A DNA stretch of 64,000 bases from Triatoma infestans. Its lineage: Eukaryota > Arthropoda > Insecta > Hemiptera > Reduviidae. Positions 45,121-55,412 of this stretch are shown piece by piece; the first letter of the stretch is position 1; each line of letters starts with the position of its first letter. The stretch is taken from positions 51,947-115,946 of the forward strand of contig JAAEAF010012253.1 in assembly GCA_011037195.1 (NCBI GenBank), read 5' to 3'. The notes under the pieces are model-generated. The model was not told the DNA's origin. It ran no database searches and was given only the letters and a program-made list of their open reading frames with translations. Both the position numbers and the translations under genes were made by a program.

Positions 45121-45700
45121 TTTACTTTCTGTTCTGTGACACGCTTGTGATTGATTTCTAAATTGAGTTTACACTGAAATTATATGTTTTGAGGCCCCCA
45201 GAGTATGAAAATAATGTTTTTTTGGGGGGTGGGGGGTGGGGAGTAAAGTCTGTGTTAAAATAAAACAGATTTCCGTTTAGGTATCATCACAACCGCATCT
45301 GACAATAAGATTTTTGGACAAACATCCATTCCAAGAGATACTGCCAAATGATCTCCGGTCTCAAAATAGACCGCAGCAAGTCCAACTAAACGTTTCTAAA
45401 CATTGCAATTTTAAGGAATATTTGTCAACAAATGGTATTATAAAAAAGTCGTATGAATGTTTCACACCAGATTTACATAGCTTTTATATCTCAATTTTCC
45501 TTTAGTTGTAAGATATTTTCACTCCAGGTTTAGCCACTTTCAATTTATTCTATCGCTGGAACCCAGAATTATCAACAACAAAAGAAGAAGAAGAAGAAAA
45601 ATCACTTGTTCACACTCCAGAGACCTGATCAGACGTTTATTTTCCGTGAGAACTCACTTTCAAAATTTTGACGCGCAATTTATGTCACACTAACGAAATT
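45121..45700 (+). repeat. family H fragments, forward tip then reverse piece
   Basis: TTTACTTTCTGTTCTGTGAC and GTTTTGAGGCCCCCAGAGTA are a degraded forward 5' block, with a G-run near 45224. AAAAAAGTCGTATGAATGTT, TCACACCAGATTT at about 45444-45472 is the 3' tip. At 45600-45680 a piece in reverse orientation follows. Confidence 0.5.
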
Positions 45701-46500
45701 TCACTTGACAGATATTTCTAAAATTGCGCGACACCCTTCTTAAATCCTCGATAAATATATTTATGAAGAATGTTTTTTTTTGTGACACTAGACAATCATA
45801 AAAACGGTTATGGGGGGGAAAAAAAACAACGATGCCTTCATGTTGACAAACACAATACCTAGCCCGTGTGTGATGATAAATGTGTATTTGCCATTTTAAT
45901 TTGATCACACACGTGTTCAGAAAGTCTTTCATTTAACATCATTAGATTTAACCATTTCTAAAAGTTTGAATTATTTTGTTTATAAAATAATTTATAATAA
46001 TTCTTTAAAAACAAACAATAATTCATATAATTAAATTTTATGCATGGTTAGTAAAGAAGTGAAAATAAAAATAATAAAACATCCGCTCCCCCGCCCCCAA
46101 AAAACCAGCAACTAACTTTAAAAGAAATAACACATTGTTCTATAAAAGTTTGTCAGCCGCTATTCGCCCCAGTTATCTTGCCACTAATACAAATATATAA
46201 TATAAGTGAAAAGTTTCTCCCAAAATCAGTATCCAATTATATTTTAAAGTTTCTAAGTACTTTTACAACAAACCCCCCAGCCGCCGACGCTGCAGCCGCC
46301 TTGTACTAAAGGCCCTTCACCATTAAAACGTAATGATTTTAAAGTTTTAACTTATCATTGTATTATTTTAGTAAAGTTGTATTGCTAGCACTATGGGAGG
46401 AGGTGTTGAACAATTTATAAATGTAATTATACAGTAATTATTACAATGTAACAATTAAACTTAAATTATTATTATTATTATGTGTTGTGGTGGTTGGTTC
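45701..46500. other. no gene recognised
   Basis: AT-rich DNA with (ATT)n at about 46466-46480. Nothing supportable. Confidence 0.4.
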
Positions 46501-46557
46501 CGCAGAGCTGGAAAGCATCAGAGACATTTTCCGTGGTAGCCTGCTTCATTTTGTGGT

Positions 46558-46595
46558 CATCGACCGGTTTCGGGCGTTCGCCCATCTTCAGGATG
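46558..46595 (-). ncRNA. hammerhead-like ribozyme motif, left arm
   Basis: Minus strand: CAUC, CUGAAGA (46585-46591), U, GGGC-GAAC-GCCC, GAAA (46568-46571), CCGGUC, GAUG. CAUC and GAUG form helix I, and helix II has four G-C pairs. It is the mirror copy of the right-arm motif. Confidence 0.5.
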
Positions 46596-46921
46596 CGTTT
46601 TTCAGACAGTGTGACAACACTGACTCGAGAGTAACTTAGTTTCACACTAACTGAGGTGTATTTTAAACAAAAAATTTGTAAAAAAAATTAAAAAAAACTT
46701 GTAAATTTTATATACATATATAATAAATATTTTTAATTTTATTCAATTATAATTTAATTGCTATGAATTGAAAATTAAAGACCTATACTACACCCCACCC
46801 CCCACTTTTCAAATTTATAATTTTTACTAACTTCAAATCTATAATTTTTTTAAAAATACACCTCAGTTAGTGTGAAACTAAGTTACTCTCGAGTCTGTGT
46901 TGTCACACTGTCTGAAAAACG

Positions 46922-46959
46922 CATCCTGAAGATGGGCGAACGCCCGAAACCGGTCGATG
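46922..46959 (+). ncRNA. hammerhead-like ribozyme motif, right arm
   Basis: Helix I CAUC (46922-46925) pairs with GAUG (46956-46959). The core is CUGAAGA (46926-46932) and GAAA (46946-46949). Helix II is GGGC/GCCC (46934-46937 with 46942-46945). CCGGUC (46950-46955) gives A-C/G-U as a minimal helix III, with cleavage expected after the C at 46955. One unpaired U (46933) precedes helix II. All invariant core bases of a type I hammerhead are present. Cleavage is inferred. Confidence 0.55.
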
Positions 46960-47204
46960 ACCACAAAATGAAGCAGGCTACCACGGAAAATGTCTCTGAT
47001 TATTATTATGACTTGAAATTTTATATACATATATAATAAATATTTTAATTTTATTTCATTATAATTTAATTGCTATGAATTGAAAATTAAAACCTATACT
47101 ACACCCCAACCCCCCACTTTTCAAATTTATAATTTTGACTAAATGTTTGCCTTCTTTTATATCAATGGGAATGTACATATAATAAAATGACTTTTTTAAG
47201 GAAG

Positions 47205-49040
47205 TATATTTTTTATTATTTTATTTTCTGCCTGTATAATAATTATAATATAAAAGGGCCGTCAATCATAACAAAACCAATACAGCTACCTGCCAATAAA
47301 ATTAGTACAACGGACTTTACACTATATATTAAAAAACTAACTTCAAAACTTTCAGTCTTATTTGAAATGTTCATCACTCCATTCTGCATTCATAAATTCT
47401 TTTATGTCACAAAAACAATTCTTTATCAAGAAAAGGGTGATGGTTTGTTTGAAGTGATTTTCACTTAACCGTCTTACACCACCTAAGTGAATTTTATTAA
47501 ATACTCTCGCCGACATGACACTAGAAAGTTGATCAGACATCACTAGTCGTTCGTAAGGTATACATAGATTATCTTTATTGCGTAGATTGTGATTATGCTT
47601 ATCACCTCTAGTTTCAATTAAAAGCTCTTTTTTCTTACTCAGTGCTTGTTACAAAATGAATACTGAGGGTAGCGTCATTATATTTAATTCTTTGAAGAGA
47701 GGCCTGCAGCTAACCCGAGCCATCTTCTTCATCATTGTTCTAATAGCTCTCTTCTGAAGTCTAAATACAATGGAAGCTTCGGAGATTCCACCCCACAGCT
47801 CAACACCATTACCATTCTGGAGTGAAACAGACCATAGTAGGCAGTCTTTATAACCTCAGCTGGAACTTCTTCACGCAGTTTTCTCAATAAAAAAATTATG
47901 TTTAATAACTGGTTACTCAAGGTATGTATATGACTAATCCAAGTAGGCCTGCAATCTATTGTGACACCTAGAACTACTGCAGTTTCTTCTTTTCTCTTCT
48001 CAATTAGACTAAATAGTGAGCTTTGGGTTTTCTTCTCATTTAATTACAAGTCATTTTTTGCATCCAATCTTTGAGAGATGAAATGTTACTATTAGCCATC
48101 TTTATCACCTCTTCAACAGTCCTGCCTTAATATGATGTCGTCAGCGTACAAGATACATTCTCCCGGAAATGCCATGTCTAAGTCATTAATGTATAGCAGG
48201 AATAAGATTGGTCCTAAAACAGACCCTTGCGGAACTCCTTGTTTAACCTCATTAAATTCAGAAATTTGGCCGTTACAATTGACATACTGTTTCCTTTCTT
48301 GCAGGCAATTCTTAAATAAGTTCCAATTTACTCCTGTAATACCGTAATATTGAAGCTTTTCCAACAATAGCTGATGAGACACCATGTCAAATGCCTTACT
48401 CAAGTCGCAGAAGCTAATGATTGTGCTTTGTTTCTTTTCAAAAGTTTCTAAAATTTCATTTGTAAGTTTAATAACGGCATCAATTGTACTAAGACCTTGT
48501 CTGTAACCATATTGAGATTTACTAATGAAATTGTTATTTTCTAGGAAGGTGAGCAGCTGATTGCAGACTATTTTTTCCAGTATTATTGAGAAAATAGGCA
48601 CCAATGTTATTGGCCTATAGTTATTCAAATCGTTCAAATTTCCTTTCTTGTACACCGGTATAACTTTTGAGATTTTCAATACGGATGGAAATTTACCCTG
48701 TGTGATACCACCATTAATAAATGTTGTAAGTGGCTTCAGAACAGAGCTTATAGTTCTTTTAATAATAAAGTTTGAAAATCCATAGTGATCAGGCTTTTTT
48801 TAATTTTCATCTCCTGTACCACCTTTAATACATCATCGACAGTAACTTTTCTCATTTTTAATGCTATTGGATTGAGTAAATGAATGGGATTTGAAGATAC
48901 CTTAGGGATATTTCCAGACAATCCTATAAAGTGAGTATTGAATTGATCTGCATTAAGAAGTGTGCTTATGTTTTCTTTATTCTTTACACCTCCATTAATT
49001 ACACTCCTCCCGTCCCCCAAAATTTCATTAAACGAACTTA
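47205..49040 (-). mobile_element. CR1/Jockey-type LINE, 5' truncated, best-preserved coding remnant
   Basis: Minus-strand order: an endonuclease-RT linker (QFNTHFIGLSGNIP..., about 48750-49020), the RT domain (48113-48679), then in shifted frames LGVTIDCRPTWISHIHTLSN (LGV-x-x-D---W--H motif), VPAEVIKTAYYGLFHSRM, and a C-terminal HNHNLRNKDNL and VFNKIH...NHFK. A 3' UTR reaches an A-rich end near 47205 (AATAAAATAATAAAAAATA). Frameshifts near 48113, 47990 and 47700 inactivate it. The endonuclease is missing. The domain order and HNxNLR C-terminus fit the CR1/Jockey group; a finer name needs a tree. Confidence 0.85.
48113..48679 (-). pseudogene. reverse transcriptase domain of LINE
   Basis: The frame is open for 188 codons and covers most of the RT fingers and palm. 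Residues 19-24 are NNYRPI (block 1) and 56-60 are QYGYR (block 2, Q-G-R type). Residues 91-98 are CDLSKAFD with the first catalytic Asp, 148-153 are GVPQGS (block 4), and 178-181 are YADD with the catalytic Asp pair. All three catalytic aspartates are therefore present. The frame ends just after YADD by a one-base shift; the true continuation ([20 protein letters not shown]) is in the next frame. The domain would copy the element's RNA by target-primed reverse transcription, but the shift and 5' truncation make it non-functional. Confidence 0.88.
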
Positions 49041-49084
49041 CTCGGGAAAAAGTATCCCACAGAAGTGATAGATCTATCTCTATT

Positions 49085-50345
49085 CATAGTTAGTGTAACA
49101 AATTTAATGAAATTTGTTAGTGTTTTTTTTTTTTATGGATAAATTCATACAAAACTGACGTAACTTCAGAAAAAATTCACTTCCAGTATAATTTGATTTT
49201 TCTGTACTTCCGGTTCAATTAATTGGTTGATAGAATTGTATAATAAACTATAATAACACTTTAGAGGAGGAGCTAACCCCACCCTTCACCCCAAATGCCC
49301 CCTTAAATGATTGTAATAGGATACGAAGAGAGGGATCCAAAGCAGAGAGAGAAAGACAGGATCACTCTCTAATTTAGGCCAGACTAGAGTCGGAGAAACT
49401 GTTCAAATACAGCTCTGTCAGCCATAGGATGAAGTCTACCGACAGTCTTGCAGCAGAGTTCATACAGCAGTCACAACGCGTCATCAGCCTTTCTCTTTAC
49501 CTCTAACTATCATTTTATATATTTTAGTGTAAAGTCTAGGCAGTTTGTGCTACTTTTCTATTATATAGTGTTCAGCTTTACTTCTAGTTTATTTATCTAT
49601 CTGACCCAACTTCTCTCCTTCTCAAACCTATTATAATGATTTCATCTGGAAAAATGTTGCAAATAAAAGTTAAGGCCAACTAGAAGTAGGTCATCTGTGT
49701 AGTTCACATAATTTGTTTCAAGAAAATCGTTGGAGCCATTTTAGAGATTAAAAAAAAAACGGAAAAATGAAAAATAATTTAAAAGTAAAAACGCACTTCT
49801 AGTCTACCAATTATCTCCAAACTCGGTGTTTCTACAACATATTTAATTCCAATTAATATTATTTAAATGATAGAAATATGTAATAAACTCAGATAGCAGT
49901 TTACAGGGAATCCTAATAATACCACTCGCCCCTCCCCCAAAAGTGCCCTTAAATGAATTTTCCCATAGTAATGTTTCAAATAAAAGTTGTACGCTCTTTG
50001 TATGTTTAGTTGATATACAAAGTTTATGGAAAATCGCTGAAGCCGTTTTTGAAGAAAATCACGAAAAACCGAAAAAAAAAAAACGAATCAGTAAAGTTGC
50101 CCTTGCGGTTGAAAGATTTTCCCCGATATCTTCGGGTCTGATGCAGAGGTAGTGCCCAAAACGGTATACCAAGTTTTGTGCTTCCTACGACTTTTCGCTT
50201 TTTAGGAGATATTCTGTTACACACAGACCATTTTCTAAAAACCAAATTTTTGGACTCAGCGGACCTGAAAACATAAATTTCCGGTAAAACTCAATTTCGA
50301 AAATTTGATACGATCGCAATACTTTCTCTTCAGGAAGTCCAAGAA
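49085..50345 (-). mobile_element. family H copy, reverse, with nested solo LTR
   Basis: TATGGATAAATTCATACAAA, GTACTTCCGGTTCAATTAAT and CACTTTAGAGGAGGAGCTAA lead to the LTR insertion. The copy resumes at 49641 (TTCATCTGGAAAAATGTTGC) with ACGCACTTCTAGTCTACC, AGTTGCCCTTGCGGTTG and TTTCCGGTAAAACTCAATTT, and ends ATCGCAATACTTTCTCTTCA near 50330. Confidence 0.75.
49312..49635. mobile_element. solo LTR, copy 2, with 5 bp target duplication
   Basis: The 324 bp element starts TGTAATAGGATACG and ends CAAACCTATTATA. Its ends form an inverted repeat (TGTAATAGG/CCTATTATA). ATGAT at 49307-49311 and 49636-49640 is the target duplication, and flanking family H sequence is continuous across it. It shares GTGTAAAGTCTAGGCAG and the end with the LTR at 10480. 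The terminal CA expected of LTRs reads TA here. No internal region remains, so it arose by LTR-LTR recombination. Confidence 0.8.
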
Positions 50346-50487
50346 AGAAATGGTTAGATGAAGTTATAAGAAAGGTTGGCTGGTAATGAAATGAATGAAA
50401 AACAAGCGTTGCAAAGGATTAAATAGAAAAAATTATTACTAGAATTGTTGGTGTAGAGCTCCACTATCAATAGAATAAAAAATAAAA

Positions 50488-51455
50488 AAATCTGGTGTGA
50501 AACACTCACACAACTTTCTCTTACTCCAGTTCTCAAAATTATAATTGAGAAATTTTATAGTTTGTGTACCAAATTTAATGAACAGTTTTCGTCGAAACTA
50601 AAAAAAACTGTTCAGTAAAAGCGCACTTCCGGTTTACTAATTTTCTTGAAACTCGGAATTTTGGCCATCTATTTATTTCTAATTAATTGTGTTTATATGA
50701 TAGAATTCTATAATCAACTATGATAGCACTTTAGAGGAAGCTGTAAACCCACCACTCCCCTAAAAGTGCGCTTAAATGAATTTTGCCAGGGATATGTTAT
50801 AATAAAAGTTGTAGATCTTTATACGTTTAGTGTACATACCTAGTTTCAAAAAAATTGTCTGAGCCATTTTTGAAAATAGCGCGAAAAAGTGAAAAAATCA
50901 TTTAGTAAAGTGGTAAAGTAAACGCACCTCCGGTCATCCGATTTTTTCAAACTCGGAATGTCAACAAAATATTTAATTCTAATTAACATTATTTAGATGA
51001 CAGAATTGTCTAATAAATTGAAATAGCACTTTAGATAAAAACTTAACCCCACCACTCTCTCAAAAGTGCCCTTAAAGAATTTTCTCGGAGAAATGTTTCA
51101 AATAAAAGCTACAGCTCTTTGTAAGTGTAGTTGATATACTAAGTTTGAAGAAAATCGTTGGAGCCCTTTTTGAGAAAATTGCAAGACAGTAGAAAAACCA
51201 ACTAGTAAAGTGGTACTTCTGGTATAGGAATTTTGGCAGATAACACACTGTCACATCCAATGGTGACACCTAAACGGAATATCAAGTTTCAACTTCCTAC
51301 AGTTTTTCGTTTTTGAGATATGCTGTTCATACACACCATTTGCTAAAAATCACTTTTTTGGACTCAGGGGACCTCAAAACGGATATTTCCAGTGAAAACT
51401 CGATATCGAAAATTTGACGCGATTACAATACTTCCTCTTACTAGGAGTAAGAGAA
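50488..51455 (-). mobile_element. family H copy, reverse, full length
   Basis: AAATCTGGTGTGAAACACTC, ACACAACTTTCTCTTACTCC opens the copy. Sites CACTTCCGGTTTAC (~50626), CACCTCCGGTCATCC (~50926) and TACTTCTGGTATAGG (~51224) are about 300 bp apart. TACTTCCTCTTACTAGGAGT, AAGAGAAAGTAAA closes it. The flanks are A/T-rich with no target duplication visible. Confidence 0.88.
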
Positions 51456-51780
51456 AGTAAACATCTGAGCCGTTACATATCTGGTTCATCGATTTGTTTC
51501 AAACTGGGTATTACAACCCACCGCTCTCCAGGGAATTTTCCAAAAATAAATTTCCTAGAAGAAGACTGGAATGAAAGCTATAGGAGTGTGTGCCTCGTAA
51601 GTTTACGAAGTTTAAACGAAATCATTGGTGCTGTTTTCGAAAGAAAAAAAATTGCTAGAATTTTTTGAAGCGTCTTTACCTTGAAGCAAAATTACCCTCA
51701 TCTGTTTATATTTAGTTAAGGCAACTGAATACAAATTTAAAGTTTAAACTTAATTTGTCGAATTTTATAATTGTACTAAT
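51456..51780. other. decayed family H piece or unassigned
   Basis: GCCGTTACATATCTGGTTCA and TACGAAGTTTAAACGAAATC weakly resemble reverse internal repeat. No gene supported. Confidence 0.35.
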
Positions 51781-51860
51781 TCCATTAAGAGAGAGTTGTG
51801 TGAATGTTTCACACCAGATTCACATAAACATTCTTCTTATCAGTGAGAAAAAGTAACAAT
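51781..51860 (+). repeat. family H 3' tip, forward
   Basis: AAGAGAGAGTTGTGTGAATG, TTTCACACCAGATTCACATA is the 3' tip with hairpin. Confidence 0.65.
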
Positions 51861-52390
51861 ATAACAAGAAATACCATATAAGCTGATGATTATTTAGAAA
51901 CTAGGCGTGTTTTATGAAACAACAGAGATCACAGAAGCAAGCAAGAGCTTTATATACACTTTTTCATTCATATCTTGTTTGGTTAATGTGTGGGGAGGGG
52001 GAGGTCATTCATCCTATATATATCTCAACCAGGAAGTGAAGGACAACGGGAAGTTAAGAATAATGGTACAACAAAAAGCGGAAGCCCTATCTTTAAAGAA
52101 CTTGACAATATCTTAACCACATGCAAAACATTTTTACAAAGCAAAATAAAAAATGGTTTCTTTAAGGTTGCGGGGAGTTCGGGGAATGGTGAAAAAGTGG
52201 GAGAAAAGTTATATTAGGACACACAGTGGAGAGGATCGGTACTACAAAAGCATCACCAACACTGATGACTCTCGCTAGAGAACACTCCGGCAGTGCACTG
52301 AGAAGGCTCCGGGGAGCACAATAGAACTTTCACGTTGCTGTGCATAATCACTTACAAAAAAAAAAAGGATTAAGAAAAAAGACGTATAGT
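51861..52390. other. unassigned, with SINE-tail fragment at 52265-52375
   Basis: AGAACACTCCGGCAGTGCAC, TGAGAAGGCTCCGGGGAGCA (52278 on) is the body of the main SINE family, followed by an A-run. The tRNA head is absent. Before it (51900-52220) I see no known motif. Confidence 0.5.
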
Positions 52391-53165
52391 ATTTTATACC
52401 AGATTTTCCTTTTTTACGATTTTCTCGATAAACAAAACCACTTCGTCTTTTCTTAAACTGGTACACTAATTACGTGGGTAATCCGGAAAGCAAGGTTACA
52501 AGGCGCATAGCTCAGGGAAATGTTTTTTTTTCCAAAGTTGGTATCACTGCTGTGTAATCCAAAACAAATGCTTTGGGATGCAGATGAAGGGAGTCCTGTC
52601 TCTTTTATGACAATTCTCGTCCACATACAGCTCGTGCTGACCGCAACACAAGAGTTGTTGACCTCATTTGGTTTGGATATTTTAAACCATCCACTCTCAC
52701 AATCCCAATCTCGCACCTAGCGACTATTATCTCTTCACAAAAATTGAAGGAACATCTGGGTGGAAAACACTTTTCCGATGACGACGAGGTGAAAACTGGC
52801 TAAAAGCCGTGGTTGGCGACTTCTATGGCACAGGAATTGAAAAACTCGTTTCACGGTTAACGAAAATGTATTGAAGTAAATGGTGATTATGCGGAAAAAA
52901 GTAATGTAATATACTTATACTACAACCCCTGTAAATTTCATTAAAATGTATGCATTTATTGTATTTTTTAAAAACTCTTATAACATTACATTTTGGTTAA
53001 CCCTTGTACATGTATTAAAGTCAATCACATTTATTTGAAATTTTTCTCGGGAAACATTTATTGCAGGGAGAGGGAGGGGATTTGGAATTTTACGCAGCGC
53101 CTTAAAAATGTTTTACTATTATAATCAAGTAAATTAGTGAGTGTTTCACACATAGAATTTTTTTT
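52391..53165 (+). repeat. family H copy, forward, with nested mariner
   Basis: TTTTTTACGATTTTCTCGAT, CTTTTCTTAAACTGGTACAC before the mariner and TTATTTGAAATTTTTCTCGG, GAGAGGGAGGGGATTTGG after it are one interrupted internal repeat. TTAGTGAGTGTTTCACACAT near 53135-53155 is the 3' tip. Confidence 0.65.
52473..53006 (+). mobile_element. internally deleted mariner element (transposase pseudogene)
   Basis: Imperfect TIRs of ~30 bp (CGTGGGTAATCCGGAAAGCA... at 52473; ...ACATTTTGGTTAACCCTTG to 53006) are flanked by TA at 52471-52472 and 53007-53008. Inside, a 5' leader (AAGGCGCATAGCTCAGG) is joined to the transposase C-terminus, read across frames as DNSRPHTARA (catalytic HDN-RPH region), ELLTSFGLDILNHP, LKEHLGGKHFSDDDEVKT and KCIEVNGDYAEK. 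The family's third catalytic Asp (SPDLAPSDYH) is only partly readable (SQSRT.RLLSLH). The N-terminal DNA-binding domain and first catalytic Asp are deleted: ~0.53 kb against ~1.3 kb for intact mariners. Confidence 0.88.
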
Positions 53166-54120
53166 ATGTATTCTTATTTGATATAGAAAAATTTTATTAT
53201 CAGTTTTTTTTTTTTTTAATTAAAAAAAATGTTATTTTCTCTTATTATATACAGACAAACCACTAACATGGAATTTGAAATTGAAAATGTAATTTTCTCC
53301 ATTTTCCAAAACTAATTTTAAACAATAAACAGCTGATATATATTCAATGCGCTACTGAAACCGATCTGCACTTACTTTCTCAAACTATGGAAAAATGGCC
53401 AAAAATTCCAATAAATGTCGGCGTTTCCAATCACTGGAATTCTTCACCATTTAGCCCGATACTTCATTACTAACTAAATCTCCAACAATATCATCCATTT
53501 CAATCTAAAAGTTAACACCTTCTTTCCAAGTTTTCATTTCAGCCAACAATTTTTCATTCTCTCACTACCGCTCTCTCTTATTCTTCTTCTCTCGCTCTTA
53601 TTCCACTAATTTATCACTCCTAAACTTTCTCACTTCCTGACAAACGAACTTTAACGTGTAAGGTAGCATTGCCGGCAGTGATTTTTCTCAACGAAGGGAA
53701 GATGTTTTAATATAATTTTCTTGGGAGTAATTTTCTTGGAACTCATTGATGAATGAGTAATAAATTCTCTTTAAAGGCCATTATTTATATGCAAAATATA
53801 TTTGTTGCGGTAGGCTTGTGTCTTGTAAATTGTAAATAAAGAAAACAAAAGTGAAATTACGCAACAAAAAATTTTGACTGGCTAATCAGACACTAGTAGG
53901 GTAAAAAAAAAAAAAAAAAATTGTAGTTGAGACCGATTATTTCATACTAGCTTGCGTTGAATAAATAAATATAAAAAAATGTTGCTTTAAAGCTGCTGAC
54001 TGGAGGAGAACAACTGACCCTGAAAATTTCCTGCTCTATTTTTATTACAATATTGATCCCATTCAGAAATATTGAGACCGTACAAAATGTATAAATTTAT
54101 TAATCACCTGCGCAAAAGAA
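53166..54120. other. no gene recognised
   Basis: AT-rich DNA with a CT-rich patch near 53560-53610 and an A-run at about 53905-53921. Nothing supportable. Confidence 0.4.
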
Positions 54121-54127
54121 AAAAAAA

Positions 54128-54686
54128 AAATCTGGTGTGAAACACTCACAAAACTTTCTCTTACTCCAGTTTTCAAAATTGTAATTGATAAAATTTTATA
54201 GTTACAATAGGAAATTTAATGAAAAATCGTCGAAGTGAGTTCGTCGAAACTGAAAAAAAAACTGTTCAGTAAAAACGTACTTCCGGTTTACTAATTTTCT
54301 TGAAATTCGGAATTTGGGCAATTTATTTATTTCTAATTAATATTATTTAGATGATAGAATTGTGTAATAAACTGAAATAGCACTTTATAGGAAAACCTAA
54401 TCCCACACCTCCCTCAAAAGTGCCCTTTACTGAATTTTTCCAGAGAAATGTTTTAAATAAAAGCTGCAGCTCTTTGTAAGTGTAGTTGATATACTAAGTT
54501 TGAAGAAAAATCGTCGCAGCCATTTTTCAGAAACTCGCTAAAAAGTGAAAAAAAAAATTCAGAAAAGTGGTACTTCCGGTTTTGGAATTTTGACAGATGA
54601 CCTACTGTCGGATACCATGGTGATACCTAAACGGAATATCAAGTTTCAACTTCCTACGGTTTTTCGTTTTTGAGGTATGCTGTTCT

Positions 54687-54719
<33 letters not shown>

Positions 54720-55412
54720 CATTATGGATATGGATGGCCTACAACACAGGAAAACCTTATTCATCATTTACATGAAGATTTTATTGAATTTATCACTAAA
54801 ATAGATCTGGACAATCTTACAAGTTAATCACTTCAATTTTTCAATCAATTCATTGAATTTTGGGGATTAAAAATTTAATTCATTTAATTCAAAATTTTTC
54901 ATTTAAAATTGCTCATTTTTCAAGTAAATCGTTAAAATCTTTCATTATTCCCTAATAGCATAAGTACTTGTTTTGTTTTTAATCTTAATTTTGTAAAATA
55001 TTGATTTGCATTTTACATGCAGTATGTAAATGGAGCATGTAAAAATTTCTAATAAACTCCCTCCAATTTGGGGTACTTTTTGGAGGAAAACACAAAAAAA
55101 AACAAAAAAAAACACCATTTGCTAAAAATCACTTTTTTGGACTCAGGGGACTCATAACGGATATTTCCGATGAAAACTTGATATCGATAATTTGACACTA
55201 TTACAATACTTCCTCTTACTCAAGTTTGAACTTTCTATAATTTTTCTTTTTTCAGCTATGCTGTACACATATAGATACACACACACAGATCATTTCTAAA
55301 AACCGCTTTTTTGGATTCAGGGGTCTCAAAACGTGTATTTCCGTTGAAAACTTGATACTGAAAATTTGACATATTACAATATTTCCTCTTACTAGGGAGT
55401 AAAAGAAAGTAA
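54128..55412 (-). mobile_element. family H copy, reverse, split by a retrocopy in its (CA)n tract
   Basis: AATCTGGTGTGAAACACTCA, CAAAACTTTCTCTTACTCC opens it. TACTTCCGGTTTACTA and TACTTCCGGTTTTGGAA mark the repeats. The 5' block reaches (AC)n at 54692-54719, is interrupted, and resumes at 55113 (CACCATTTGCTAAAAATCAC). A second 5' block portion follows, ending TTCCTCTTACTAGGGAGTAA, AAGAAAG near 55412. Confidence 0.75.
54724..55112 (+). mobile_element. 5'-truncated polyadenylated retrocopy with target duplication
   Basis: ACACCATT at 54716-54723 and 55112-55119 flanks a ~389 bp insert ending in an interrupted A-run. One frame runs from the start through YGYGWPTTQ, ENLIHHLHEDFIEF and ITKIDLDNLTS to TAA at 54825-54827, without a stop and with protein-like composition. 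A non-coding AT-rich tail follows, with AATAAA at 55051-55056, about 30-35 bases before the A-run. This is the layout of an mRNA 3' end: last codons, 3' UTR, poly(A) signal, poly(A). It is a processed pseudogene of an unidentified gene, or a short LINE end. I cannot name the parent protein. Confidence 0.7.

Larger units (their letters stand above)
46517..47147. mobile_element. foldback element with two hammerhead-like cores
   Basis: Arm 46517-46666 is inverted at 46851-47000 (about 150 bp, near identical). Between the arms lies a ~130 bp block (46703-46835). That same block is repeated directly after the right arm (47015-47147). The order is therefore arm, block, inverted arm, block. Each arm contains CUGAAGA, a GGGC/GCCC helix II, GAAA and CCGGUC. 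Short (ATT)n tracts border both sides. Arm-plus-block arrangement with a ribozyme core recalls the partial tandem or inverted ends of Penelope-like elements, but no Penelope coding sequence is visible. Confidence 0.7.
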
